Positions 21,178 through 30,643 of a DNA stretch of 64,000 nucleotides are shown here, in pieces. The DNA lies in the NCBI RefSeq assembly GCF_947501425.1, contig NZ_CANMVN010000003.1, forward strand, positions 310,001-374,000, given 5' to 3'. Below the pieces are notes generated by a model. The model saw only the letters and a list, made by a program, of their open reading frames with translations, had not been told where the DNA came from and made no database searches. Both the position numbers and the translations under genes were made by a program. Position 1 is the stretch's first letter. The number at the start of each line of letters is the position of its first letter. Origin of the DNA: an uncultured Psychroserpens sp. (GTDB taxonomy: Bacteria; Bacteroidota; Bacteroidia; Flavobacteriales; Flavobacteriaceae).

Positions 21178-22416
21178 TTGGCAAAAGTGCATCCATTTAA
21201 AGCGGTAAGACCTACAAGAGCTATAGTTGGCTTGGTAGCTGCACGTCCTTATCAAAGCTATACAGTATATGAACGTGAATCGCGAATGGATTATAATCCT
21301 TATAGTTTTTTGCATATTGTGAATCCTGGTTATAAATACGACAAGGTTATTACTGGCGAAGAACGCTATAAACTGGTTAGAAATCGTTATCTGGAATTTA
21401 AAGAAGATGGTGTCTTTGTTCAAGATGATACACCTTCCTATTATATCTATAAAATTGTTAATAGACATGGTCAGGAATTCAACGGGATCATTGCTGCAAC
21501 CAGTGCTAAAGATTATGAAAATGACATTATAAAAAAACATGAAGATACAATAGCCAAAAGAGAGCATACATTTAAAACCTACCTGCAAACAGTAGGCTTT
21601 AATGCAGAACCTGTACTACTTACCTATCCAGATAATACAACTATTTCTGAAATAATTAAAGATGTACAAAAAGGCCATGCCGAATATGAATTCACAATGA
21701 CCTACAGAGATACTCACTATTTATGGCGATTACACGATGAGGACAAAATAGCTAAAATTCAAAATGAGTTCGAGACTATGGAAACCTTATACATTGCAGA
21801 TGGACACCACAGATCGGCATCGTCAAATTTATTGTATCAAGAGGAAAAAGCTAATAATCCTAATCATAAGGGCAATGAACCTTACAACTTTTTTATGTCG
21901 TACTTGATTCCAGAATCTGATCTGGTTATACATGAATTTAACCGACTAATAAAAGACTTGAACGGATTGACCAAAGAAGAGTTTTTAATTCAGTTAGATG
22001 CTATGTATCGTATTGAAAATAGAGGTGTCATGCCCTACAGTCCGTCAAAATCACATCATTTCAGTATGTATCTGGATGGTGAGTTTTATTCTTTATATCT
22101 GCGGAAAGCAAACTATACGTTCAAAACAGCTTTAGATCGGTTGGATGCACAACTACTATATCAAACCATATTAAAACCCATTTTGGGTATTGAAGATCTT
22201 CGCAATGACAATCGTATTGAATATGTCAATGGAAGACATGAAATGATTACTATAAAAAGCAGTGTGGACAGTGGTGATTTTGAAGTTGGTTTTGGAATGT
22301 GTCCCGCAACCGTAAAACAAATGAAACAAATTGCAGATGAAGGTCTGAAAATGCCTCCAAAAAGCACGTATATCCTTCCAAAATTACGAAGCGGTATTAC
22401 GATATATGAATTTTAA
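21178..22416 (+). CDS. DUF1015 family protein (TTG start)
   Basis: MAKVHPFKAVRPT...SFLHIVNPGY; YIADGHHRSASS; TTG directly follows the TAA of the previous gene. Confidence 0.92.
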   Translation: MAKVHPFKAVRPTRAIVGLVAARPYQSYTVYERESRMDYNPYSFLHIVNPGYKYDKVITGEERYKLVRNRYLEFKEDGVFVQDDTPSYYIYKIVNRHGQEFNGIIAATSAKDYENDIIKKHEDTIAKREHTFKTYLQTVGFNAEPVLLTYPDNTTISEIIKDVQKGHAEYEFTMTYRDTHYLWRLHDEDKIAKIQNEFETMETLYIADGHHRSASSNLLYQEEKANNPNHKGNEPYNFFMSYLIPESDLVIHEFNRLIKDLNGLTKEEFLIQLDAMYRIENRGVMPYSPSKSHHFSMYLDGEFYSLYLRKANYTFKTALDRLDAQLLYQTILKPILGIEDLRNDNRIEYVNGRHEMITIKSSVDSGDFEVGFGMCPATVKQMKQIADEGLKMPPKSTYILPKLRSGITIYEF

Positions 22417-22419
22417 ACA

Positions 22420-23670
22420 TTATTCTTGAATACATCTGATAGACATCCAAATTAAACCAGCTGCGCTATCAATATCATTGTATTCTACAGAATCATTAAA
22501 ATCCTGAAGACTTACGAAATTAGTATTGACATCTTCTTCATCAAGGTACGAAAAGTAAGCCTTTTCACCAACACCAGTTTCAAATGAGTCAAGGTCTGGC
22601 TGTACTTTGTAACCACCTGGTAATGCCGAAAAAAGAGATTCATTACTTGCAAATTCAGTATTCCAAAATATAGCATTATTAGATTTCAAATACTTACCAG
22701 CCCTGTTTGTTCCACCTAAATAATTAATTAATGCTACATAATCTTCTTGGACAGGTAATCTCCAACCATCTGGACATACATCGCAAAGTCTATAAAAATT
22801 GCCATAGTTCATGCCATCCTGTACATCATCATAATATTCAATACAGTTGGTATTGTTATCTGAATACCTTAAATTTTCAGCCATCCAAGTCATACCATCA
22901 ATAGTGACCCATTGGTACACTTCACCATCTCTAGTATCGGTAAACATTCCTGTTTCTGTATAAAACTCTGAAGACAAGGTAACTTCAATATTATCGCCAT
23001 AAGTGACAGCAATAGAGTCAGAATCTAAATCATCATAGTACGTGGCAAATGCTCTAAAATAATAGGTAGTACCTGGCTCAAGACTATTAATATTGTAATT
23101 AGAAATACCATTAGTTGTCCCAGTTGGAAATTGAAAATTTGAGCCATTCTCGTCAAAAACTGGGTTTGGGGTAAGGTCCCAGCAAATTCCTGTTTGATCA
23201 GGACCAAAAGTACCAAAGGATGTGGATGTTGATTTTACATCAGCACCAAAAAGTCCAATAAATGTTGGTGGTAAAGTTTGTACAGTTGGCGGGACTATAA
23301 CAAATTCCGTTATCTCAAGTAGTATTGTTGTTGTTGTTGATAGCGCACCCAAATTATCAGAAGCAATAGCTTTCAACTCATAAGTACCTGGTGTTTCAAA
23401 AGATGTATTAAAGGAATATTGATAGGGAATGGAAGTAATTTGCGCAATATTTTCTCCATTAAATTCTATATAAACCGTATCAACTTGACCGTCTGGGTCG
23501 TCAGCAGCTACTAGTATATCTAATATATCACCTAGAGCAATTGATAAATCTTCATTAGGTGAAATAAAACTAACATTAGGAGGTATGTTTGAATCCTCGT
23601 TATCACTATTCTCACATGAAATTAGTAATAGAATTGTAAATAAAACTAAATTTTTTAAGAATGATTTCAT
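22420..23670 (-). CDS. FISUMP-domain lipoprotein with N-terminal Ig-like domain
   Basis: Lipobox LLISCENSD; DTRDGEVYQWVTIDGMTWMAENLRYSDNN...CPDGWRLPVQEDYVALINYLGG. Confidence 0.88.
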   Translation of the reverse strand: MKSFLKNLVLFTILLLISCENSDNEDSNIPPNVSFISPNEDLSIALGDILDILVAADDPDGQVDTVYIEFNGENIAQITSIPYQYSFNTSFETPGTYELKAIASDNLGALSTTTTILLEITEFVIVPPTVQTLPPTFIGLFGADVKSTSTSFGTFGPDQTGICWDLTPNPVFDENGSNFQFPTGTTNGISNYNINSLEPGTTYYFRAFATYYDDLDSDSIAVTYGDNIEVTLSSEFYTETGMFTDTRDGEVYQWVTIDGMTWMAENLRYSDNNTNCIEYYDDVQDGMNYGNFYRLCDVCPDGWRLPVQEDYVALINYLGGTNRAGKYLKSNNAIFWNTEFASNESLFSALPGGYKVQPDLDSFETGVGEKAYFSYLDEEDVNTNFVSLQDFNDSVEYNDIDSAAGLIWMSIRCIQE

Positions 23671-23773
23671 AGCTTTTCAATATTTTTTAATATATAAAAA
23701 ACATTAAGTAATTACAAAAAACACAACCTATATATCTTTTAAATTCTTTAATTTGTACATCCAAAAAACGATT

Positions 23774-24439
23774 ATGTCATCAATTAAAGAAAACTTAAAC
23801 ACTATACTATCCCAACTACCAGAGCACGTTACTTTAGTTGCCGTTTCAAAAACAAAGCCTATTTCAGATTTAATGACAGCATACAATGCTGGGCAACGCG
23901 TTTTTGGAGAAAACAAGATTCAAGAAATGGTTGAGAAATATGAGCAAATGCCCAAAGATATTGAGTGGCATATGATTGGTCATGTGCAACGTAATAAAGT
24001 TAAATACATGGCTGAGTTTGTGAGCTTAATCCATGGTGTCGACAGTCTGAAACTTCTAAAAGAAATAAACAAACAAGCCAAAAAACACAATAGAACTATT
24101 GACTGTTTATTACAAATAAAAATCGCTGAAGAGGACAGTAAATTTGGAATGTCTCCTGATGACGCATTAGATTTAATCGCTTCAGAAGACTATTCCGAAT
24201 TAAAAAACGTTCACATTACTGGAGTGATGGGAATGGCTACCTTTACAGATAATCAATCCCAAATTGAAGAAGAATTTAAACGACTTAAAAGTACATTTGA
24301 TAAACTCAAGGCAATTGATAATTCCTTACATATTATTAGTATGGGAATGAGTGGTGATTATCAATTAGCTATTGAATGTGGAAGTACTATGATTCGCGTT
24401 GGAAGTAGTATATTTGGAAGTCGAAATTATTCAAATTAA
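23774..24439 (+). CDS. YggS family pyridoxal phosphate-dependent enzyme (PLP homeostasis protein)
   Basis: VTLVAVSKTKPISDL; RVFGENKIQEMVEKYE; SMGMSGDYQLAIECGSTMIRVGSSIFGSR. Confidence 0.94.
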   Translation: MSSIKENLNTILSQLPEHVTLVAVSKTKPISDLMTAYNAGQRVFGENKIQEMVEKYEQMPKDIEWHMIGHVQRNKVKYMAEFVSLIHGVDSLKLLKEINKQAKKHNRTIDCLLQIKIAEEDSKFGMSPDDALDLIASEDYSELKNVHITGVMGMATFTDNQSQIEEEFKRLKSTFDKLKAIDNSLHIISMGMSGDYQLAIECGSTMIRVGSSIFGSRNYSN

Positions 24440-24450
24440 AAACAAGAACT

Positions 24451-25812
24451 ATCTACGCAATATTAGACATAGAAACCACTGGCGGAAAGTATAATGAGGA
24501 AGGAATTACTGAAATTGCCATCTATAAATTTGATGGTCATAAAGTGGTCGATAAGTTTATTAGTCTGGTTAATCCTGAACGAGAGATACAACCCTTTGTA
24601 GTCAACCTTACTGGGATTAATAGCAACATGCTTAAAACTGCACCCAAGTTTTATGAAGTTGCAAAACGCATCGTTGAAATCACTGAAGACTGTATCATCG
24701 TAGCTCATAACTCACAATTTGATTACCGTATTTTACGTACAGAATTTAAGCGTCTTGGTTTTGGTTTTAAACGAAAAACACTCTGTACAGTAGAACTTTC
24801 AAAACAACTCATTCCAAACCAGCCCTCTTACAGTCTTGGAAAGTTAACTCGTGCTCTTGGTATTCCCGTTAGTGATAGACACAGAGCAAATGGTGACGCA
24901 ATGGCCACAGTAAAGTTATTTAAGATGCTTCTTAGCAAAGATCTTGAAAAGCATATCATTAAAAATAATGTCAAAACCGAAATCGTAAAGCGTCTCAACG
25001 ACAATCATAGAACTATAATTGATGCTCTTCCTCCTGTAACTGGTGTGTATTATATTCATGATGAAAATGGAGATATAATATACATTGGAAAAAGTAAAAA
25101 CATTAAGCATCGTATCAATCAACATTTTACAAATAACAGCACCAAATCGAAAAAAATTCAATTGTTAGCAAAGTCAGTAACCTACGAGGCTACAGGTAGT
25201 GAACTTGTTGCGTTATTAAAAGAAAGTGAAGAAATAAAGCGAAACAAACCTTTGTATAATAGAGCTTTAAGAAGAACTATTTTTACGCATGGTTTGTATA
25301 GTTATACAGACGAAAATGGCTACATCAATTTAAAAATAAATAAGACCAATATAGACCAAAAACCAATCACTACATTTAGCAATATGCAAAGTGCAAAAAG
25401 CTTCATGTTTAAAATTGTTGAGTCTTATGAGCTTTGCCAAAAATTAACTGGTATATATCCTACCAAATCTAACTGTTTTAAATACACCATTAAAAGTTGT
25501 TATGGTGCTTGTATCAATGAAGAGCCACATGAAGAGTATAATAAACGTGTTCAACAGCTTATTACTAAGAACAGCTATGAAAATAAGAATATGATTATTA
25601 TTGATAAAGGCAGAGATATAGACGAAAAAAGTGTTATTTATATCGAAAATGGTGTCTTTAAAGGGTTGGGCTTTTATGATTTGAATCACCAAATCACTAA
25701 CATCGATGTTCTTGAATCTATAATTACTCCAATGGAAAACAACAGAGATACCCAACACATTATTCAAAGCTATTTAAGACGCAATAAAAAAATCAAAACG
25801 ATCTCTTTTTAA
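24451..25812 (+). CDS. DnaQ-like 3'-5' exonuclease fused to GIY-YIG (UvrC/Cho-like) nuclease; start codon uncertain
   Basis: YAILDIETTGGKYNEEGITEIAIYKF (ExoI DIETTG) upstream of the tracked GTG at 24544; GVYYIHDENGDIIYIGKSKNIKHRINQHF GIY-YIG; SNCFKYTIKSCYGAC Cys cluster. Confidence 0.88.
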   Translation: MYAILDIETTGGKYNEEGITEIAIYKFDGHKVVDKFISLVNPEREIQPFVVNLTGINSNMLKTAPKFYEVAKRIVEITEDCIIVAHNSQFDYRILRTEFKRLGFGFKRKTLCTVELSKQLIPNQPSYSLGKLTRALGIPVSDRHRANGDAMATVKLFKMLLSKDLEKHIIKNNVKTEIVKRLNDNHRTIIDALPPVTGVYYIHDENGDIIYIGKSKNIKHRINQHFTNNSTKSKKIQLLAKSVTYEATGSELVALLKESEEIKRNKPLYNRALRRTIFTHGLYSYTDENGYINLKINKTNIDQKPITTFSNMQSAKSFMFKIVESYELCQKLTGIYPTKSNCFKYTIKSCYGACINEEPHEEYNKRVQQLITKNSYENKNMIIIDKGRDIDEKSVIYIENGVFKGLGFYDLNHQITNIDVLESIITPMENNRDTQHIIQSYLRRNKKIKTISF

Positions 25813-25816
25813 ACTT

Positions 25817-27775
25817 ATGAAATATCTCAAATTGATCCTGTTGTTATTGGTCACTAACACCTATGCACAAACCGATAATTTTGCATTAACCTTTGAAGTT
25901 ACAAGACCTGATATAGAGTTAAACCATTACGCAAAAGATTCAACTGCTAATGCGGTATTGATTTATGAGAAAGGTCATAGTTTTGTTGATAATAACTCGT
26001 TTAATTTAAACACTAAAGTAAAAAGTAAATTAAAAATATTAAACCGAAATGGTTATGAACATGCTAATGTATCTATACTCATTTACGACAATAAAAAGGG
26101 AAGTAGAGAAAAAGTTAAAGACATTAATGCTACTGTTTACAATATCGAAAATGGAAAAGTTGTTAAAACTTTCCTTAAGCAGTCAGATATTTTTGAAGAA
26201 CGTTATAACGACAACTATAAGTTCATAAAGTTTGCGTTTCCCAATATTAAAGAAGGCTCAGTAGTCAATTTTAGTTACACCATAGAATCGCCACTTATGT
26301 ACAAATATAAAGGCTGGAATTTTCAGAGTGATATTCCAACGATGTACAGCGAATATTTGGCTAGTATTCCAGGAAACTGGGAGTATAACGTAAAATTGGT
26401 TGGTGGACAAAAACTGGTTACTAATTCGATGAGTCTAGAGAAAAGATGCCTTACTTCTGGTACAGCAAGTGCAAATTGTAGTGTGAGTAGATATGTCATG
26501 GTTGATATTCCTGCTTTTATTGAAGAAGACTTTATGACCACTAAAAACAACTATCTCTCACGAGTAGAATATGAATTAAAAGTATTTAGAAGTTTTAATG
26601 GTTCAGTAGATAACATTACTAAAACATGGGAGACTACAGACAGAGAGATAGAAAGGGATACAGATCTAGGTCAACAACTAAAAAAAATTAGTGCTGTTAA
26701 AAAATTAGTAGGTAACAATATTTCTCAAAACACCGATGAACTAGAGAAAGCCAAAATGATATTAGAATTTGTTCAGGATAATTATACTTGGAATGAAAGT
26801 TTTAGAGTACTGGAAGGTATTTCCATTAAAGACCTTTTGAAAGACAAGTCAGGAAACGTAGGAGAAATCAATGCTTTACTACACAATCTTCTTGTAGCTA
26901 ATGAAATAAATGCTAAACCCATCTTATTATCTACGCGACAAAACGGATTTGCAACAAAGCTTTATCCTGTTGTGTCAGATTTCAACTATTTAATAGTAAA
27001 AGTAGATATTGATGGTAAAACTTATCTCTTAGATGCTACAGATGAGTTTCTAAATTTTGGTCAAATTCCATTTAGATGTTTAAATGGGTATGGTAGATTA
27101 TTGGATTTTAAAAACGGAAGTCAATGGTATGATATTGAGTCTAATGGCTATAGCCTAGAGCAATATAGCTATGATTTAGATTTTAATGACGAGCAAGTCT
27201 TAAAAGGTACTGTCGATTTTAAATTAACAGGATATCATTCACTTTTTGAAAGGAGAGCATATTTTAAAAACCCTTCAAGCTATGAAGAATCATTAAGTAA
27301 CTCCCATACAGATCTAGAATTTTCAGATTTTAAAACGATTGATACTGAAAGAAGAAGTGCCGATTTCAATACGAATTTCCATATCGAAATGACACCTGAA
27401 GTTATTGGTGACGTAATTTATATTAATCCTTTCTTATTTAAATTCTTTAAAGAGAATCCTTTCAAACTTCAAGAGCGAAGTTATCCTATAGATTTTGGGT
27501 ATAAAGATGCTTACGTCTATAGAATAAAGATTAATATGGCAGACTCTTACCAAATCAAAGAATTACCAGAACCAATAAACTTAAGACTTCCTGGAAATAA
27601 AGGATCATTCTTATTTTCAACACAACAACAGGACAATAGTATCACATTATACTTCAAATTATCATTTAATGAAAGCATCTACCCTTCAGAATATTATGAA
27701 AGCTTAAAACAAATGCTGGCTCAGGTAGTTGATGTACAAAACAACGCGCTTATCGTTTTAGAGAAAAAACAATAA
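25817..27775 (+). CDS. DUF3857 domain-containing transglutaminase-like protein, copy 1
   Basis: Signal peptide; DUF3857-type KLKILNRNGYEHANVSI; transglutaminase-core-like DKSGNVGEINALLHNLL...DFNYLIVKVDIDGKTYLLDATD. Confidence 0.85.
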   Translation: MKYLKLILLLLVTNTYAQTDNFALTFEVTRPDIELNHYAKDSTANAVLIYEKGHSFVDNNSFNLNTKVKSKLKILNRNGYEHANVSILIYDNKKGSREKVKDINATVYNIENGKVVKTFLKQSDIFEERYNDNYKFIKFAFPNIKEGSVVNFSYTIESPLMYKYKGWNFQSDIPTMYSEYLASIPGNWEYNVKLVGGQKLVTNSMSLEKRCLTSGTASANCSVSRYVMVDIPAFIEEDFMTTKNNYLSRVEYELKVFRSFNGSVDNITKTWETTDREIERDTDLGQQLKKISAVKKLVGNNISQNTDELEKAKMILEFVQDNYTWNESFRVLEGISIKDLLKDKSGNVGEINALLHNLLVANEINAKPILLSTRQNGFATKLYPVVSDFNYLIVKVDIDGKTYLLDATDEFLNFGQIPFRCLNGYGRLLDFKNGSQWYDIESNGYSLEQYSYDLDFNDEQVLKGTVDFKLTGYHSLFERRAYFKNPSSYEESLSNSHTDLEFSDFKTIDTERRSADFNTNFHIEMTPEVIGDVIYINPFLFKFFKENPFKLQERSYPIDFGYKDAYVYRIKINMADSYQIKELPEPINLRLPGNKGSFLFSTQQQDNSITLYFKLSFNESIYPSEYYESLKQMLAQVVDVQNNALIVLEKKQ

Positions 27776-27794
27776 CTTTTAGTATTTTGGGCAT

Positions 27795-29747
27795 ATGAAA
27801 TACCTAACTATTGCTGTCTTACTCTTTTTTGTAAATGTAAATGCTCAAACTAAATTCAATTCTGAAAGCTTCGAGGTTACCAAAGAAGAACTCGAACTCA
27901 ATGTATTTGATAAAGATTCTACTGCAAACGCATTGGTTATCAGGGAAATTGGAAGTACAGATGTCAATTCTCGAACGTATTTTCTGGAAACAGAAGTTGA
28001 AAAAAAAATAAAGATTTTCAACAAGAATGGTTTTGATTTTGGAGAAGTATCATTGACACTATTTGATGATAATGATGGTCAAAAAGAAAGTATTAAAAAT
28101 ATAAAGGCTACAGTTTATAATCTGAAAGACGGTGAAATTGAAAAAACAAAACTAAAAAAAACATCTGTTTTTGAAGAAGCGGTTAATGATAATATCACTT
28201 CTGTAAAAATTGTATTCCCTAAAGTAAAAGAAGGTTCTATTATTGTATTCAGTTATAAAAAAATCTCTCCTTTTATGTATAAATATGAGGGTTGGGAATT
28301 TCAGGATGTAATTCCAAAATTATATAGTGAGTATAACGCAAGTATATCCAGAGTTTGGGAGTATCACGCTAAACTTGTAGGCAATTTAAAATTTACTACA
28401 GAAGAGCACAGTATCGATAAATATTGTATGAGATTTTCAGGTTCTGGTGGCGAATGCAATGTTAGTAAATATGTTATAGAAAATGTTCCAGCTTTCATAG
28501 AGGAGGACTACATGACTACAAAAAATAATTACCTCTCCCGTATCGAGTATGAACTTAAAACCGTAAGAGGTGCACGCGAGAAACATATTACTCAAACATG
28601 GGATGCCGTTGATAATAAAATATTAAACGAAACAGCTTTAGGAAGAGAGTTACATAGAACCAATACTCACAGAGCTTTAATAGAAAAAAAGGTCTTATCA
28701 CTTGATAGTCCTTTAGAAAGGGCTAAAACTATTTACAAGTATGTTCAGGATAATTTTAAATGGAATGGAGTAGAACGCATTTTTGAAGGAGTTTCTACCA
28801 AATACCTAGTTGAAAACAAAACTGGGAATGTAGGCAGTATTAATATGTTGCTATACCTAATGCTCAATGAATTTGAAATTGATGTAAAACTCTTGATTCT
28901 ATCTACAAGAGACAATGGTTTTGCTACCACACTTTATCCTGTTATATCTGATTTTAATTATCTCATTATAAAGGCTGAAATAGATGGAGAAACTTATTTG
29001 CTAGACGCAACGAATAAATATTTATCGTTTGGAGAATTACCTTTTAGATGTTTGAATCACTATGGCAGAGTACTAGACTTTTTTCAAGGAAGTGAGTGGT
29101 ATGACATTAATGTTAAGGATGCAAGTATCCAACAGTTTAGCTGTGTATTAGATCTTGATAAAGATCAAAATATTACTGGTCAAATTGATTTTGAAGCTTC
29201 TGGTTATCATGCTCTACCATTAAAAACACTTTACTTTGAGAATTCGGAAGCATTTATTGACGGATTCACAAATGAATTCAACCTTGTAGATATTACCGAT
29301 TTTAAAGTTGCTACTACCGAAAAAACTTCAATCACTTTCAGCAGTACATTTGATATCGAAAATACTACAGACCTTATTGGTAATACATTATACCTTAACC
29401 CAATACTATTTAAATTCTTTTCCAAAAACCCATTCGGTCTTCAGGAGCGAACTTATCCAATTGATTTTGGATACAAAGACACTTATATCTATAAAATAAA
29501 AATTAATGTAGATAGCTCCTATACTATTAAAGAACTTCCAGAACCAGTCAATCTCACATTACCAAACCGTGATGCAGGCATCCTTTTTTCTGCTCAACAG
29601 AAAGACAATCAAGTACTACTCTATTTCAAATTAACATTTAATAAGGCTCTATATGCTTCAGATTATTACGAAGCTCTAAAAGAGATTATGTCTAAAGTAA
29701 TTGACATTCAAAACAACACTATTATCGTTTTAGATAAAAAACAATAA
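27795..29747 (+). CDS. DUF3857 domain-containing transglutaminase-like protein, copy 2
   Basis: Near full-length paralog of the preceding gene (KIKIFNKNGFDFGEVSL; NKTGNVGSINMLLYLML; DFNYLIIKAEIDGETYLLDATN). Confidence 0.85.
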   Translation: MKYLTIAVLLFFVNVNAQTKFNSESFEVTKEELELNVFDKDSTANALVIREIGSTDVNSRTYFLETEVEKKIKIFNKNGFDFGEVSLTLFDDNDGQKESIKNIKATVYNLKDGEIEKTKLKKTSVFEEAVNDNITSVKIVFPKVKEGSIIVFSYKKISPFMYKYEGWEFQDVIPKLYSEYNASISRVWEYHAKLVGNLKFTTEEHSIDKYCMRFSGSGGECNVSKYVIENVPAFIEEDYMTTKNNYLSRIEYELKTVRGAREKHITQTWDAVDNKILNETALGRELHRTNTHRALIEKKVLSLDSPLERAKTIYKYVQDNFKWNGVERIFEGVSTKYLVENKTGNVGSINMLLYLMLNEFEIDVKLLILSTRDNGFATTLYPVISDFNYLIIKAEIDGETYLLDATNKYLSFGELPFRCLNHYGRVLDFFQGSEWYDINVKDASIQQFSCVLDLDKDQNITGQIDFEASGYHALPLKTLYFENSEAFIDGFTNEFNLVDITDFKVATTEKTSITFSSTFDIENTTDLIGNTLYLNPILFKFFSKNPFGLQERTYPIDFGYKDTYIYKIKINVDSSYTIKELPEPVNLTLPNRDAGILFSAQQKDNQVLLYFKLTFNKALYASDYYEALKEIMSKVIDIQNNTIIVLDKKQ

Positions 29748-29767
29748 CTTTTAGTACATTTGAATTA

Positions 29768-30643
29768 ATGGACCAGCAACAATCAAATAAAAATTGGAGA
29801 ACAAAACTCCATGAAATCATTTATGAAGCCGATACTCCAGCGGGAAAATTATTTGATGTCATACTACTTATTGCTATTCTGGCCAGTATTCTTTTAGTAA
29901 TGCTGGAAAGTATTAAAAGTTTCGATGAGAAATACCACAACTTTCTAGATATATCAGAATGGGTGATCACAATTCTTTTCTCTATAGAATATATAGTACG
30001 TATTATTTCAGTAAAAAAACCCATGAAATACATCTTGAGCTTCTATGGGATTATTGATTTACTCTCAACCATCCCTAAATATATTTCTTTATTCTTAGGC
30101 GGAACTCAAGCTTTAATTGCACTTAGAGCTCTAAGACTATTACGTGTCTTCAGAATTCTGAAACTGGCACGTTATCTGGGCGCCTCTAACCAATTGGCTA
30201 GTGCTATCAAAGCCAGTAAAGCTAAAATTGCTGTCTTTTTATTTGCTGTACTTATTGCTGCTGTCATTTTTGGTACGATCATGTACATGGTTGAAGGTGA
30301 AGAAAATGGTTTTACAAACATCCCAAAAAGTGTGTATTGGTGTATTGTTACATTAACAACGGTCGGTTTTGGAGATATTGCACCTCAAACTCCTGTTGGA
30401 CAATTCATTGCAACCATTATTATGGTTCTCGGTTATGGGATTATCGCTGTTCCAACTGGAATAGTATCTGCAGAATACACTAAGGCTTCGGGTGATAGTA
30501 AGCATAAAATTTCAGATGAAGAACACGAACATATGAAAGACCTACAACTCAATACACAATGTTGTGTAAATTGTCTAGAGGAAACTCATAGAGATGGTGC
30601 AGAATTCTGTTTCAAATGTGGCTGTAAATTACGTCATGACTAA
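29768..30643 (+). CDS. Voltage-gated-type potassium channel / ion transporter with C-terminal zinc-ribbon-like tail
   Basis: S4-like ALIALRALRLLRVFRILKLARYL; selectivity filter TLTTVGFGDIAP; C-terminal CCVNCLEETHRDGAEFCFKCGCKL. Confidence 0.93.
   Translation: MDQQQSNKNWRTKLHEIIYEADTPAGKLFDVILLIAILASILLVMLESIKSFDEKYHNFLDISEWVITILFSIEYIVRIISVKKPMKYILSFYGIIDLLSTIPKYISLFLGGTQALIALRALRLLRVFRILKLARYLGASNQLASAIKASKAKIAVFLFAVLIAAVIFGTIMYMVEGEENGFTNIPKSVYWCIVTLTTVGFGDIAPQTPVGQFIATIIMVLGYGIIAVPTGIVSAEYTKASGDSKHKISDEEHEHMKDLQLNTQCCVNCLEETHRDGAEFCFKCGCKLRHD

Noticed and set aside
21139-21588. 149-aa minus-strand ORF over the M23/DUF1015 junction
   Set aside because: Overlaps two well-supported genes on the opposite strand; Phe/Ile-rich antisense composition.
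24428-24445. -1 programmed frameshift fusing the YggS-family protein to the exonuclease
   Set aside because: Sequence tattcaaattaaaaac lacks a proper X-XXY-YYZ slippery heptamer in the yggS frame; a rare start codon or sequence error is more likely.
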